Assembly: GCA_009823395.1 (NCBI GenBank)
Contig: CM020513.1
Coordinates: forward strand, 21,234,001 to 21,298,000
DNA length: 64,000 nucleotides
Direction of reading: 5' to 3'
Source of the DNA: Thamnaconus septentrionalis
Taxonomy: Eukaryota > Chordata > Actinopteri > Tetraodontiformes > Monacanthidae
The position numbers and the translations under genes are program-made. Of the stretch, positions 1 through 14,042 are shown piece by piece. A model generated the notes under the pieces. That model did no database searches, was not told the origin of the DNA, and was given only the letters and a program-made list of their open reading frames with translations. The stretch's first letter is position 1. Each line of letters opens with the position of its first letter.

Positions 1-1642
1 TTTCTGCATATTGCTACTTCTTAATGTGACTGACTCCATTCAGGCATTTGAGTAAAACACCTAAATAAACTTGTTCAAGTCCTTGATAGGCACATTTTAT
101 AAATTCTGTTTATAAAACAAAACCTTTAAAACAACGTGGGAGTAGCAGCGGAGTCAGAATTTAAAATTTCATTCGTGTCCATTACACTAAGTGTTCCATG
201 TGCTCTCGACCACTGAGCTCCAAAGCCTGCTGGGAGATATCGTCGTTAGTCAGGAAGTCGTGAAAAGCTCCTAAGTGAACCACCTTAATGACATTGGTGA
301 CGTACCCTCAGTTTTCTCCATGTACCGCTGAGTGAGTTGGCGACGTCGCTCCTTGACTAACTTAAACAAAGTTTATATTTATGGAAGGACGACACGTGAG
401 TTCAGGCAGCTCTATGCCACAGTGACAACCGTGTCCTGGCTTTTGCTTGTGAAGCATTTTTCTGTGATTTGTTCAGTTTTCTGTGCGTCTGTAAGTTGTG
501 TCAGGAAGAAACAGCATACGCGTCTGTTCCATTAAAAAAAAAAAAAAACCCGGCACATCCACACACTGTTATATCAGATATAAGAACAATCATAAGACGA
601 TGAATATGTTAGTAGCATTACTTATTCATGGTAGCAGCAGCAGACAAATGGCCGTTTGACAACAGCGGACGTCACTCTAGTCTTGCGTAAAAGCCTGTTG
701 TGCAACGAGCGAGTGGCCCTGGAGCATTTCGAACAGTTTAACTAGGAAACCATGGCCTCGCCAGGTTTATTTAACGATTACAAAGAAAAGAACAGGCAAA
801 AAAGAAAATAGGCGACAGTTCCACAAAGGTACGCTGCTGCCCCTGCTGCGTCGGGGCCCAGCGGGTTAGTCATTCGCTGACTGACTGTTTGCACTGGGTT
901 CGTACCACGTAGCGCCTTCATCCGTCTTCATTACGCGATTCGCTGTGAGAGCGCAGTAGAGACGCTACATGTCACTGTCTGGTCAGCGGCGACGCTGCCT
1001 GGTTTAAGTGGCCATGCGAGGAGAGATCAACCGTGTCCTTCCTTTAAATGTCCTTTGGTGGAGTGCGGCCGTGGATATCAAACGGCGGTGCGAGGGTTTT
1101 TGCCATGGTGGCGGATACGGATGACGACAGGGAAGCAAACGCTCGGGTAAAAGGGCACATGTCTATAATGTGTATAATTAGCCTGCTAAACTACCAGGCT
1201 CTAAACATGGGTGCTGCTCTCCCGCGAGCGCTAGTCATTTTTAGTGATCGCTACTCAGCTATTGTTGTGCTAGGCTTGAACTTGTTAATGCTAAATTTAA
1301 CACACTCGGTGTCAGTGTGGTGTGTGCGCGTGGACGAGGAGTGGCGCTGAGGTTTGGAAAGTGGTGACAGCCTGCTGCTTGATCTAAGTATAGATGAAGT
1401 GTGGGAAGAAAGAGACAGTGAATGACAGAGAAGCATATTGAACAAGAGATTGACACCTGGGTGAGAGAGCCGGGGAGAGCTGAGATCACGGAGGGGGCCG
1501 GTGAGACAGGAGGGGGGAAGTTGGAACGGAATTGAACGGAAATTGCGAGGCGTGCGCAAGAAAGCAGCAGACAGGAGGAAGAATGTGTGGTGGTCAATAC
1601 GTACGGCAAAGAGGCAGGAGAAAATCATTAACAATTATTAAT

Positions 1643-1793
1643 TTAAAGGCTCGGTGTGTAAAATGTGTCAATATTTGTTGGCAGAAGTCAATATGTTTGT
1701 GAATATAGGTGTAAAATTGCTTTAAAATAAGAGTGGTTTGGTTTTCCTACCCATCCAATGGTTCTTTTATATCTACATACAGCAAAGGAAAAA
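1643..1793 (-). mobile_element. MITE copy E (truncated)
   Basis: Starts TTAAAGGCTCGGTGTGTAAA and includes GTGGTTTGGTTTTCCTACCC, the inverse of the family's 3' part. It ends abruptly at GCAAAGGAAAAAC where a hAT-end repeat takes over. Confidence 0.65.
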
Positions 1794-1796
1794 CTT

Positions 1797-2183
1797 TCTT
1801 CCTCCAAGGTGGGGCGTGACAGAGAACGTTTGAGAACCACTGCCCTAATGCCATGCAAGTCTATGGGGTCAAAAGTCAACTTTGTCCTAGAGACATGGGA
1901 CCACTTGCAGGTTCATCGGGATCCCTCAAGACACAGCCACGTCAAATTTGGGGCTTCTAGCCCATCGAAATAACCCTAATTCCAGCAGTAACCCAACCCT
2001 AACCCTAATTCCAGCCTTATTGCTAACCCTAATGCCATGCAAGTCTATGGGGTCAAAAGTCAACTTTGTCCTAGAGACATGGGACCACTTGCAGGTTCAT
2101 GGGGATCCCTTTTCGGGGCTTAGGGGCATGAAAATTTTTCTTCCTCCAAGGTGGGCGTGACAGAGAAAGTTTGAGAACCACTG
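1797..2183. repeat. Composite repeat with hAT ends and telomere-like core
   Basis: Two copies of a hAT right end (1797-1842 and 2138-2183, ending GTTTGAGAACCACTG) bracket two direct copies of an 83-bp unit (1843-1925 and 2027-2109, starting CCCTAATGCCATGC). Between them are several CCCTAA words. The same hAT end closes the relic near 46.9 kb. Confidence 0.75.
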
Positions 2184-2194
2184 CACTAAGTCCA

Positions 2195-2800
2195 CGACCC
2201 ACGTGGCTACTGTTGCGATGCCAAGTACACTTTCTGCTTCTGCTTCATTCGCATCAGCGATTTGGGTGAAGGATTCTCCAAAGTAAATCACATCCCGTTT
2301 CTGGAATAATAGTTCAGAAATGTCGAAGATGCGCTTTCATTACAATTTTTCGCAAAATGAAAGCAATATATTTCTGCGATTTGCAGGCGTTTCCATTGAA
2401 TGGTGTGAAGCGCACAAGCCGTAATTCTCAGAAAATCTCGTCCCGCGAGAATTACGTTTGCTTTTGTTTGTTTACGTTTGTTTTCTGTCAAGAATGGTTG
2501 TTATATTTTTCTCTTTGATTACTTCCTCTGTCCAAACATAACGCACCAGTTTCACTTGACGTGAACTGGTCACGTGACTACGTACGTCACATCCGGTGAC
2601 TCGTAAATGCGAAAAAAGTTTTGCTATGACACTTTTGCGATGCACCTCTATATCGATACGTCTGAAAAACCACCTCATGAGAGCGTAAAAACCTTTTTCG
2701 GAATTCAGGTCTTTCCATTACCAGTTTTTTTATTGCGATATTTAGGTTTTGCGCAGTTCTAGGGGTAATGGAAACGCAGTCAGAGAGAGGTAGACAGGAA
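2195..2800. repeat. Possible diverged interspersed repeat
   Basis: GCGTTTCCATTGAATGG near 2387 and CTAGGGGTAATGGAAACGC near 2760 are partial inverted copies, and ACCAGTTTTTTTATTGCG belongs to a pattern I associate with fish DNA repeats. The boundaries are unclear and no target duplication was found. Confidence 0.3.
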
Positions 2801-3703
2801 GGATTGCATGGTTTGAATGAAAAAAAAACCATAATAATACAGCGCTGTGTCATTCACCTGCATGTGCTTAACGTCACTACTTACAGGCGTCCGCCCCCTC
2901 CAGCGGCAGTTACAAGGCAATAAAATGTTGTCAATTTGCCAACTTGTCCAGTATACTGTCACAAACCGCATGAAAGGATTGATACATGGATGCAACTTAT
3001 TGCAATGCGAGCAGTTCTCTGCAGTGTGGACAGATGATGGATCATGCTGATAGTGGCGAGATCAGCATCTTTCAATGTATTGCCCAGCTAATAAGTGATG
3101 CTTTAGGACATCCCTCAAGTCAATATGACGGTTAATAAATATAAAAAATATCAAGAATGCATTTGTGCTCCTGTCAAAGTGTAATATTGAACAAACTAAG
3201 GTGCCGCCCGTTGACAGTGAGGAATGAAGCCATGTTAATTTCACATTTAAGCTTTGAAATAGTAAAAGCAGTTAAACTGTCAAGGGTATCATAAAAGACG
3301 AGAGCAATACATGAAGGTAGCGATTGAGGATTCGCGCTGAGGAGTACAAGCGACGAATCCCACCAACAGAAACAAGGAAAGAAAAGCGTGCGACAAAGTA
3401 CGAACAGAGCAAGAAATCTTTGAAGTATGCAGATAACAAGTGCAGTACAAGGAGACAAAGAGCAGAGCAAAATGGCACCAGGTGAGATGGAGCTAATGCT
3501 TGTAAACTGCAACCGAACCCGAGTTGTTTGTTGCAACCACTTCCTGGACAGCAGGTGGAGCAAGTTGTATCCTGCAGCTCTGCACAAATAAAACCGGAAC
3601 AGAAAGGCTTTGCATACTTAATGTTAGGTAACAGGCTCATGGATGCTCCCATGTTTGTATGCAAAGTTGTGCATCTTCCCCCGGCACACTGGGCCTGTTT
3701 CTC

Positions 3704-3866
<163 letters not shown>

Positions 3867-4262
3867 GGGGTCGAGGCGGGGATGAAGGAATTGATTATCT
3901 ATTTTTTTTTTTTTTTTTTTTTTTTTTTTGCATTTTTGATTTTTTTGCCCACTGCTTTCCACCCGCCAGCTGCTGTTGACCAAAGTGCGTTCCACCGACC
4001 CGCCCGTATAACAGCATGTTATACGTGTTAGACAGTATCCGCTGTCTCCCCTGTGCTGTGCGTGGGTGCACACTGTCACGGGCGTGGCGAGCAGGAAGCC
4101 CTGCGAGGGCGGCAACGGAAGCGCCGCTGGAACGAGATTCCTACCGCACACACACACACACACACGCACGCACACAGACCTGTGCGGATGTGTTTGTTAG
4201 CGCTCAGCCGGGGCCGTCCACGGGAGGGCCGAACAACACTTTAATATTTCATCATTCCCACC

Positions 4263-4885
4263 ATTCAGCAAAGCACCAGAGGGAGAAGGGAGGAGACGGC
4301 GAGGGAGGTCGAACGCAGCTCATCGGCAGCGCGCAAAGTGATTCGAATTATTTTGGAAAGAAGAGGAGAAGAGAGGGAGGGGAGGGAGGATGGAGGGTGG
4401 GATGAGGCCGATGCAGGGGAAAGAGGAGGAGGAGGAGGAGGAGGAGGGTGTGACAGAATGAGGGGAAGGGTAAAGGGAGAGAAAATCAGAGATTGCGTTC
4501 CTGGGAAAATGAGGATGGTCACCATGGCAACTGCAGCCAAAAGTCACATGACGCAGAGGAGCGAGTGCGAAATAAAAAAAAAAAAGGGAGGGAGGGAGGG
4601 AGGGAAGGAGAGAGAGCAGGGCGTGCCGGCAGACGGCAGAGGAGAGGAGGAGTGAAAATAGAATGGGAGACGGTGAAATAATCATGAGGGAGGTGCGGGG
4701 AGGGAAGGAGAGGAGAGGAGAGGAGGAGGAAGAAAGACAGTTTGAAGCAACGTCGCTGAGTGCGGAGGGAGAAATGGAGGCAGAGCTTGTTGACGGAGGG
4801 TTGGGAAAGATGCTTGAGAGAGATAACGGAGCTCCCAAAATAGCAAAAAAAAAAAAAGGGACGGGGCGGGAGAACAATAAGCGCC

Positions 4886-4931
<46 letters not shown>
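4263..4931. repeat. Purine-rich block ending in (GA)n
   Basis: Mostly A and G, with GGAGGA, GGGAGGGAGG and AGGAGAGGAG runs, ending in (GA)21 at 4889-4931. Polypurine tracts of this length can form triplex DNA. Confidence 0.9.
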
Positions 4932-4933
<2 letters not shown>

Positions 4934-5698
4934 AGATTGTTGACGGCAAACACCAGCCACGATATATTTTTGTTCTCCCTTCCCTCCATTAGATCCGACG
5001 GCTGACGCCCACCGTGGCGACGGCACAGACACGCACACGACGCGTCTCGGCTCACAACTTCATCAGCCTCCGTCCCCGTTGTTTGTGATGTGGCATTTTC
5101 ACCGACCGGCACTTCGTCATAACGAGCAGGGCTTGTTTTTTGTTTTGTTGTTTTAACTACGTGGCGGGAAACGTCTGCACGGCAGCGCAATTGAAAATGC
5201 AAGTGTGATTAACTGTGGCCCTCGCTGGCTGACAACAGGTGCTTTCAGCAGAAAATCTTTGAAGTGAAGCTTTCCTGGGCTGTGCAGCCTGATGCATTGC
5301 CTCCTACTTTGGGGTTGAGATGCTCTGATTTCGTGTCGTGCAGCTGAAATGTGCATCATTTCATCATCAAGACAGTTGACAGTTTTTTTTTTTCACTTAA
5401 CTGCATCAACAATGCATACAATATAGGAAATAAAAATTTCAACTGAACTCGTCTCGGATGGGGGTTTTAGGTTTCTACACAGTCCCCATTAATAAGATGC
5501 TTTTTTTTTTTAATTAATTAATGATAATAATAATGTCACAAAAATGCTCTTTAACAAAGGTCAGATCAAAGGTCAGTGATTTTGGTGGAATTTTGATTGC
5601 AGGTTGAGTGGCGACTCATGTTGTTTTTCTATATAACAATGCCTGCAACCTCTATATTATGGTGATGAGTACATCCGCAACTCAGGCAAAATAGATAT

Positions 5699-5800
5699 TG
5701 GACAAGAAGATGGGAATGCCTTTAATGATCCCACATTGGGGAGATTTGTACAGTTCAAGCAGCATATACAGTGCAAAGAGAAGATATCTATGTGATCTAC
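5699..5800 (+). mobile_element. Possible retroposon-like tail
   Basis: TGCCTTTAATGATCCCACAT TGGGGAGATTT resembles the 'tttattgatcc..ttggggaaatt' ends of fish retroposons. Limits are uncertain. Confidence 0.35.
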
Positions 5801-6742
5801 GTCAGATCCCAGCTAGCACTGCATTCTAGCTACTTTGATCAACACAATCTGTTTACTTTCCTCCTCACACCCAGCTTACCTGCTGCAGCCTCGGTAGCCA
5901 TGTGACGGTGCACCGCGCATGTGTCACCGACACGCTGTACACCAACCCAAAAATGTGACAGGTTCCACGTGACGGTTGTCAAATGTTTAATTGCCTCACT
6001 AACACACACAATTAGTGTTTTTACAGTTTACTGCTTGTTTGCAAAATTTGGCAGACCAAGTCGTTCTGCCGATTTGAAATCAATTTCACTCGCTTTACCT
6101 TGTGCCAAAACACATTCTTTCCTTTTTTCACACTGCAGATGACCTCAAATTACTCAAGCTTGTAATAAAATAATGTTCCCTCAACAGTTCATGCCAAAAA
6201 ATTGAATGCTATTTGTAAACGTTTGCACACCAGTGGGTTTGCATGGAAGTCCGGCTGTGGCTCCTTTAACTATTTTAGGGGGTTGGGCCAATGGACTCTA
6301 TATGTTGAGACTCTGTTGTGCCTTTTTCTGTGCATTAAAGTCATCTGGCTTCTGTCAGCTTCCTGCAGCAACTCAATTTCCATCATGTGATGCAAAGGAA
6401 ACGTCTGGATTCTTTCAATGGGGCCAGCACACTGTAAAAGCCAGCGCACTTCATGTCTGCTGAGGAAACGTGTCCTTTTGGTTTTTATATCCACCGGGAA
6501 AGCAAGTTGCAGCAAATCTGATTCACAAAGTGTAACCTAATCAGTGTTTTTCGCAGTTTAACCATCCAGGCTAGTGTACAGTATAACAGTGCACAAGGAA
6601 ATGACACTTGAGTCAGTTTAAAATCTGGATGTTTTTATTTTTGTATATTTGAAAGATGCTATATAGTCTGAGCTTTGGAACTGTTAGATATTTTTTTTTT
6701 AAAAATACACTCTGGCTAGTTGGGTTTAGTTTGAGTCAGAAT

Positions 6743-7143
6743 TAGGGATGTTAACAATTAATCGATTATCGATTAATTGTCGATTAAGAATGTAGTCGAT
6801 TAAATTAAATTAATTTTTTTACACTGGGTTTGTTTTTGTTTTTGTTAAATGGCATGGTGTATACCTGTATAACTAGAACAAGTTATTTTCAAACAACTTT
6901 TTTTCTTTTTTTTAAAGAAAAGTTGAAATGTGACCCATTATAAGTCAACTTAAAGTCAGAGGATAAATTTTAGGCACACTGGACCCTCAACATTATATGA
7001 GGGTTAAATAATGTGTTCATTAAACATTTTTCATTGTGAAATTTAGGTTCTCAGAAAAAACGGCGCTGATCAATTCATCGTGAATCGAACGATAAGGTCA
7101 ATCAACTAACGATAAATGAGTTAATCGATAATTTGCATCCCTA
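6743..7143. mobile_element. hAT-type MITE with perfect 8-bp target duplication
   Basis: The ends are inverted copies: TAGGGATG at the left and CATCCCTA at the right, each followed inward by ATCGATTAA-rich sequence. The direct repeat GTCAGAAT flanks it on both sides exactly. An 8-bp duplication and this terminus indicate a hAT-superfamily non-autonomous element. The 401-bp interior has no open frame. Confidence 0.88.
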
Positions 7144-8114
7144 GTCAGAATGCAAAAAAGCAAGAATAAGAAGTGCTGGAGTGAACACAAACAGAAGTTT
7201 CGAAGCAGCAACAGATACTGTATATTTAGGGATATTTGACAACATCATGCATTACCGCATATGCGCTGTGTCTGTGTTGGAGCAGACGTCATGCTAATTG
7301 GCACTGCAGGTACTCAGAGTCTCAAAGCTCTGAGTTCTCCTGCGCTTTTTGGAAAAAAAAAAAAAAAAAAACACCCTCTTATCTTTTCATCATCTAAACA
7401 GCATGCAAAATAACTGTCATTACTCCCTCCTCCATCCCCCCGGCAAAACAGTGTGACATTTAAGCAGCGTTCAGACCTTTCAGTCGATGGAAAAGGGTTT
7501 CTGAAATCTGTGAGACCGGTTGAGAAAAAAAAGCACCGGGTCGTTTATTTTTAGATGGCGCTCTTTGATGGGCGGATTGAGATACTCTGTGGAGGTATTT
7601 GAGCGGAAAACAAAGCGCGGTCCCGGAGAGGTCGTTGCTATGATGATGCCTTTGAGTAGAGGTGGGAAAAAACAGGCAAAGTCTGCAGGTGTCGCAGGCT
7701 TTAAATGATTTTCTTTCTTTTTTTATTGTTTATTTATTACCAGCTGCCTGTTTATCCCAGCAGACTCTTTTTTTTCAGATCATGCTGCAGCTCTGACTCT
7801 ATATTTAGTTATGTTCTGGTCTGGTTTAATGGTAACCTCTCAGGGATTGATTTAAGATAATGACAGGCTGCCAATGGGTATACAATGCTGAGCTGCGCGT
7901 CTTCAGAAGTGGGGCTGAGGCGGGAAGGTCGACATTCAAAAAAAAAATCATACTTAGAAAGTTTCGTTCCTTTGTTTTCCCCCTCGAGACCGAGAGTTTT
8001 TTCTAAGCATTGCATTGTCGAAAAAAAATGAACGTTGAATGGAGGTTTTTGAAGAATTTGTGTTGAAATGTAGCAAAAACCTACATCAGAAAATCTGTGT
8101 TGTCCCGGGTCAAA

Positions 8115-8272
8115 CATTCATTCATTCATTCATTCATTCATTCATCCATCTTCTATACCCGCTTATTCCTATTCAGGGTCACAGGGGTCTGCTGGGGCCG
8201 CTCCCAGCTGTCTTAGGGCGAAGGCAGGGTGACACCCTGGACAAGTCGCCAGTTCATCGCAGGGCCACCGGG
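8115..8272 (-). mobile_element. L2/SINE-type retroposon tail
   Basis: (ATTC)n is followed by CATCCATCTTCTATACCCGC, CAGGGTCACAGGGGTCTGCT, CCCAGCTGTCTTAGGGCGAA and CACCCTGGACAAGTCGCCAG. This is the reverse of the same retroposon tail found after 35.8 kb, with its terminal microsatellite. Confidence 0.8.
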
Positions 8273-11200
8273 TCAAACAATGACCAAAGAATTAAGATGT
8301 GTAACATAGCACATCGGACACACACAGGAACAAAAAAAGAAACGTACTGTGTTTTGGTTCGTGTGTCATCCAAAGCAATGTTTCTACACACAGTATACTT
8401 ACATATTAAGATATTGTTTCAAAAAAAGGCATCTTTTTCATATCTAACGGTTTTTACATGAGGGGGAACTTCCAAATCTTCAAATAAATGACCTGCTTTT
8501 TCAATTTATAACAGGATTCAAGCAATGCAGTAGTTAAACTGAGTGTGGATTAATTGTGAATTTAATAAAAATCATTCACAAGATCAAAGAGTCTGTATCT
8601 CAGCACTACCATTGTTATTAATAACGTGTGTTTAGTATATGTACGTTTATATACAAAGGCTTCATACAGCTGATTTATGATGTTTACTAATCTGCGCTAG
8701 CCGACGATTAAATGGGCAGATGAATAAATGGGAGCGTTATCTCATCGTGTGCGTGTTGAGGGACTGCTGGCAAGCTGTCACATCAGGCGATTGGCTTGAG
8801 TCCAGAGAGACAAGATGTAAACGATTCTACAGCATTTGTAAGATAATAAAATCACATTGGTGCAACTTGCACTTGCAGATACAGTACGTTTCTACTTTAG
8901 CTGTGCACGGTAGGGAAAGAAAGAGAACCCAACACTGCTCTCTACCACCGAACTTCAACTTTAGTCTTTTGGAATGTTGGGAGACGCACAACTTTCATCC
9001 GTCTCAATGGAAAAACTCGTTACGCTGCAGTTGCTGTAAAAATAGTTGCTTTTCGCGGTTGTTCTCTAGGTTACAGTTAGACCAAAAAGAAAGACAAAAT
9101 AACGCCAAGCATTCGTTTACAAAGATAAACGTGAGGCCAGGGTACGTTCATTTTTTTTTTTTAATTATCACAGCCTGCGCACACTTTGACGACAAGACTT
9201 TGCAATGACCTGACACAACGGGAGACAGTGAAGACTGAGTCATTGTAAAAAAAGCCAGGAGCAGATCAGGAGAGAGGGACTCAGACGGAATTTAATGAGA
9301 GAAGGGGTTGCCGATAAACAAGAGCGGACATGGAGAACAGAGTGATAAGAGGTAACAGGAGGGTGGGGAGCGAAAATAGTTTCCCGGCAAGGAAAGGAGA
9401 GAGACAAAAGGACAACCAGACAGGCAGGTTAGAATCTGCAGGAAGAAAATGAGAGCGACAACAGTAACAAAACCCCCAGAAGAGGTGAAAAGGACAATAA
9501 AAATGATGGAAGGAGGGACTCATTTAAAAAAGAGACAATGAAGGGACACCTGGATAGTGTCGGTTGGGGACAACAGAGGTTCGATGCAGAGACAGAATGA
9601 GGCAAAGAGCAAATGAGGAAGAACGAAAGAATGAAATACCACATGAAAACATATTAACAACCTTTTTATGTGCAAACAGTTTGCATCCTTCTGAACAGAT
9701 GCCATCGTGTCAAGGCAATTGTTACTGTCTATTTAGGTTAATGACTTTTGAGTTTTGTGACCGTTATCCAAAATTGTAATGCAAATAATACGAGTTAGCA
9801 TGTTATTCACGTTGTAGTGTCATTGCCAACATCTGTGGCCTCAGAGGGTTCATATAAAAGCATTGCGTTACAGGAGGGTGAACACTTTAGAGGTAATTGC
9901 AACAAAGGTCCTAGTCTGCAAAACATAAACTAAGTTAAAAAATAAAAAGCAGCAGCCAAGTTAGTTTTTTTCAGCTTCAGAGTTGCATACTAGCAAAACA
10001 ACATTATCATAGAGCATCACTGTAAAATCATAGTTGCCTAATGTGGGAGCTTTGTGGCTTTTTAGAGTCAAATCCTTCAGCAAATGAAGCGATTTCAAGC
10101 TTCACTGCTTGCACGTTTTCTGTTTTTATTGATCCCCGATTATGTGGCAAGCTCTTGAAATTCATAAAGACGGGCAAACTCAAACAAATCATTCAGGGGC
10201 TGAAATTCCAGCCTGCGTGCTGGGCAATCAAATACGCGCCGCACCGTTTCACCTGCTCGCAAAGTATAAGGAGTGCAGATATCTTTCCAGGTGTCGTGTT
10301 GCATGTTTGGTTTGAGCCCTGCCAAAGTGTGTGCCTTTTTTTATTACCCCCACTTTTGCTGACTCTAGCTCTTTGCCTGAGGAAACTTTTCCACCTGAAG
10401 GCTGAAATTATATCTTTGTGCAAAATATAGATCCAGTGGTTTATGTGCAACGCTTACGTAACATGGTGGCAATGTTGGGCTTTTTAGCTTGGTGATTTTA
10501 GCAACGCTGCAATTAAATGTTGTATTCTTGGTGTTACACACAAAGTTTCAGTGTTTAAGTCATTGTAGGCTCTTAATAAAAAATATTATATAAATAATAT
10601 ATTTTAAAAAAGTACAAAAAATAAACCACCACTGGCTGCAAAAACCTTTATTTTTTTAAAATAGTACATTTGGTGAATGGAGAACAGGAAGTGGACAAAA
10701 AGAAGAAAAGGGGGCAGGGATTAGAGAGTAGGGGGTGACGGAGTTGGACTCTCTGTAGTGTAGGATAACGTATAACGTCCAATTAAATTCACATTGCACT
10801 CTGGGTATGTGTATTTTTCTCTTCAAACTGTCTAGAAATCTCTCGTCAATAGTCAATGTCAAGGCATTCTGGACTGTAATGCTTTTTTCTCTCTGATAAA
10901 AAGCCACTGTAATCAATCAATCAATTAAAATGCATAGAGTAGCCACCGCTGCTTGGACTGAAAAGGTGCTCCTATGCAGAAATTCAAAAGAGAACTCAGT
11001 TTATCTGGAAATCGCCGTCCGTTACTGTTCAATGCTGCATGTGCGCATGTCTTAAATAGATATTTCACCTCCATCAGGAGCCGCGCAGGAGGTTATTAGT
11101 GCAAAGGCCAGTGGCAGGTTATTACTGTGGCCAACAATGGTCATGTAGGAGGTGAGAGATTGGAAAATAAATCAATAAGAGCAGCGGGGAAAGCGAAGAG

Positions 11201-11714
11201 GGAGGGGCAGAGCTCTGCTGTCAGCCAGTTCCTGCCTTCTTTACACACGGGGAAATACAACAAAAGGAGTCGACATTGAATTACTTTATCTGAGCATTGC
11301 AATTATCTGGCAAGACCCAATCCATCAATGTTCGTTCACTTGGAAACCGTCACAAGCGACGTGCAGTTTCTGGAAGAAATGGGGAAAATGATTGTCGGAA
11401 TTGAACTGAAGCTGGCAGCTCACCTCCTGTCAGGTCCCACCAGCTGATCATCTGCAGGAGCAGAGAAGATTCCAGATAACTTGTAAAGAAAAGCCTCCCA
11501 CCGCTCTGCACTTTATCATCGGGAGGAGCTTTGAGCAGAAGGTTGTCATGACTCGTGGATATTTAACGATGACTCGCGTCTTCAACTTGTCTCTCTCGTT
11601 TTGCATTGAAGTAAACATTCCCTCTTTTCCAGAATGTTTTTTTTTTTTTTGTTTTGTGCTCAGCAGAGAGTTTTCAGATTGTGCACGGTTGTTCGCGGAA
11701 CTCATCATTTGTAG

Positions 11715-11938
<224 letters not shown>

Positions 11939-12037
11939 GTACGTATCATGCAGTTCACCCTCCACTGCTTTTCTTTGGCTTCCGGCTGTTCCATCGAGGG
12001 TCGGTCACCGGCCTCCATCTAACTCTGTCCTCTCTGC

Positions 12038-12260
12038 AGAGGTGGCATAAGTATTCACATTCCGTACTGCAGTAGAAGTACAGATACTTGTGTAAAAAAT
12101 ACTCTGGTAAAAGTAAAAGTACCGATTAGACTCCTTTTACTAAAGTAAAAGTACAGCTTCTGAAAATGTTTTTGCCATTAATGCAACTCTACATTCAGTG
12201 ATAATTTTGCAAAAATGAAAAGGTTGTGACAGGATAGTCTGGACTGAAATGACCAGAGGC
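12038..12260. repeat. Teleost repeat rich in AAGTAAAAGTA, copy 1
   Basis: Contains GTAGAAGTACAGATACTTGT, AATACTCTGGTAAAAGTAAA and TTTGCCATTAATGCAACTCT, then GTGATAATTTTGCAAAAATG. The same words recur at 28.9-29.1 kb. It follows exon 4 by about 100 nt. The family is a common fish interspersed repeat, probably a DNA transposon derivative. Confidence 0.65.
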
Positions 12261-13984
12261 ATTTTTTACAGCTTTGGTACTCTAGATACTACAGTTACAG
12301 TATACAACCAAACTGTAATCATTGATAGTTATGAGCAGTGACCCCATTGTTGGATGTTTACACATTTAACAACAGTCACCGATGTTATTTTCTCACATGT
12401 TTATTTTTCTCTGTGCTGAAAATATACTGAACAGTGACCCCAAAGCCAAGGTTACTCTATAATAATCTCCCTCTAAAATATGATCCACTTTTACATTGAG
12501 CTGCACAGCAACCCGACCAGTTCAAATGTCTCCACGTCAAGCAACAACTATAGTATGAGTGAATGACTTTGAACAGAATTTGTATTTTTGAAACACTTTT
12601 AAACAATGTCACCAATGTAAGAAGTGGAAAGTACAGATATCTGTGTACAAATGGCCGCACCACAGTTACTGTGCTCTGTCATTTGTTGTAGACACTAGCG
12701 CTGAACTCATTCGGAGGTCAGATCAGCTGTATATCATCAGAGCCACATCAAACTTCCCCTCTACAGGCCGCAGTGAGTCGCATTGCAAGTGCTGCAGCTT
12801 AAAGGCACGGCTTGATTGTGCATTAGTTACAATTGGCCCACATCTCCAAGGCCATGGAACACACCCTCGCGACGCCTTTGTCATCCTGGGAAATCTATCA
12901 CGACGCAAAGTCAATGCCCATTACAAGGGCAGCGTCCGATTAATGTGAAAGCGCAGCGGGCTGCGCCAACACAGCGCCGCCGCGTCGCGAGATTCTTCTC
13001 AAGCGTCGTGTTTGCGCTCGTAGCCCTGGTTAATTGTGTCCCATGCGTTACGTCTAATGGAATTTACGCGGTGGCACGAAGGGAAATTGGACCTGAATGA
13101 CAGATGGAGACGTGTATCGGTGTATCAGTTACGTAGCCGCCACTTACTGTTGCGGGCGTTGACGGGGGACCTTTTAATAAGACGACTGTGATCAAATGGC
13201 CGCGACGACCCGTTTAAAAGCAGGACGTCTTGATGTCTTCAGAACCTCCCAAAGTTAGGAATCATCCGTATTTATTCGTTTATTTATGTCTATTGACAGA
13301 CGTTGAACATCGAAACTTACCAAATGGTTCTGGAAGTTGACTCCACATTCATTTTTTCCTTGCGTTTTGAGAAGAACAGAGGAGACTTGGCCGCGCTTAT
13401 GAAGCTGCTCGTATCCATAAGCTGACATCTCTAAACCCCAACGGCGCATTTGCAGACAGATTGTCAATGTTTTCATTCACCCCACCGCTTCTCTTGTATT
13501 TACTGTCAACTCTCCCCTTCCCAACCTGGAACAGATTCCACGGCTGGTGACACGTTTCTGCGTTTTTTTTCCCCCCCAGCGATATTTGTAAGATTTTTGG
13601 TGTTTGATCTACGTTTTTTTTAACTCTCTTTGTAGCAGTCAGAAAGGAAAAGAAAAACCATAATATTCTTGCACCGCATCTAAACTCATTCCGAACCTGT
13701 TTTGAAAAAGGACAGAGAGAGATTTGAGGATTTGAGTGAGTTTGAAGTTGGGAACTCAAGAAGCAGCAAATGTTTGTGTTCAGGTTTTGAACGCTAAATT
13801 TACGGAAACAAACGGAAACACAAAAAACTGCCAACGCGAGCAACGTCTATCTGCAGCTGCTTTGTGATCCTGATGGTCAGCCAGTGAAGGGAGGGTCAAC
13901 CGACTGCAGTCGACGTGGACAGTCATCCAGTCGCCTCCAATCAAAGCCCCATCAGCTGTGATGGGTGTGTGAGTGGGAACGGGC

Positions 13985-14042
13985 ATGTGTGCGCTTGTGT
14001 GCGCTTGTGTGCGCTTGTGTGCGCTTGTGTGCGCTTGTGTGT
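13985..14042. repeat. 10-bp minisatellite GCGCTTGTGT
   Basis: Five perfect copies in a row, with a partial GTGT lead-in and exit. Confidence 0.97.

Noticed and set aside
1970..2035. Interstitial telomere array
   Set aside because: Only a few scattered CCCTAA words within a duplicated unit; no uninterrupted array, so not evidence of a chromosome end or fusion.
8039..8461. 140-codon frame with a phenylalanine-isoleucine-histidine repeat
   Set aside because: It is a translation of the (ATTC)n and retroposon tail.
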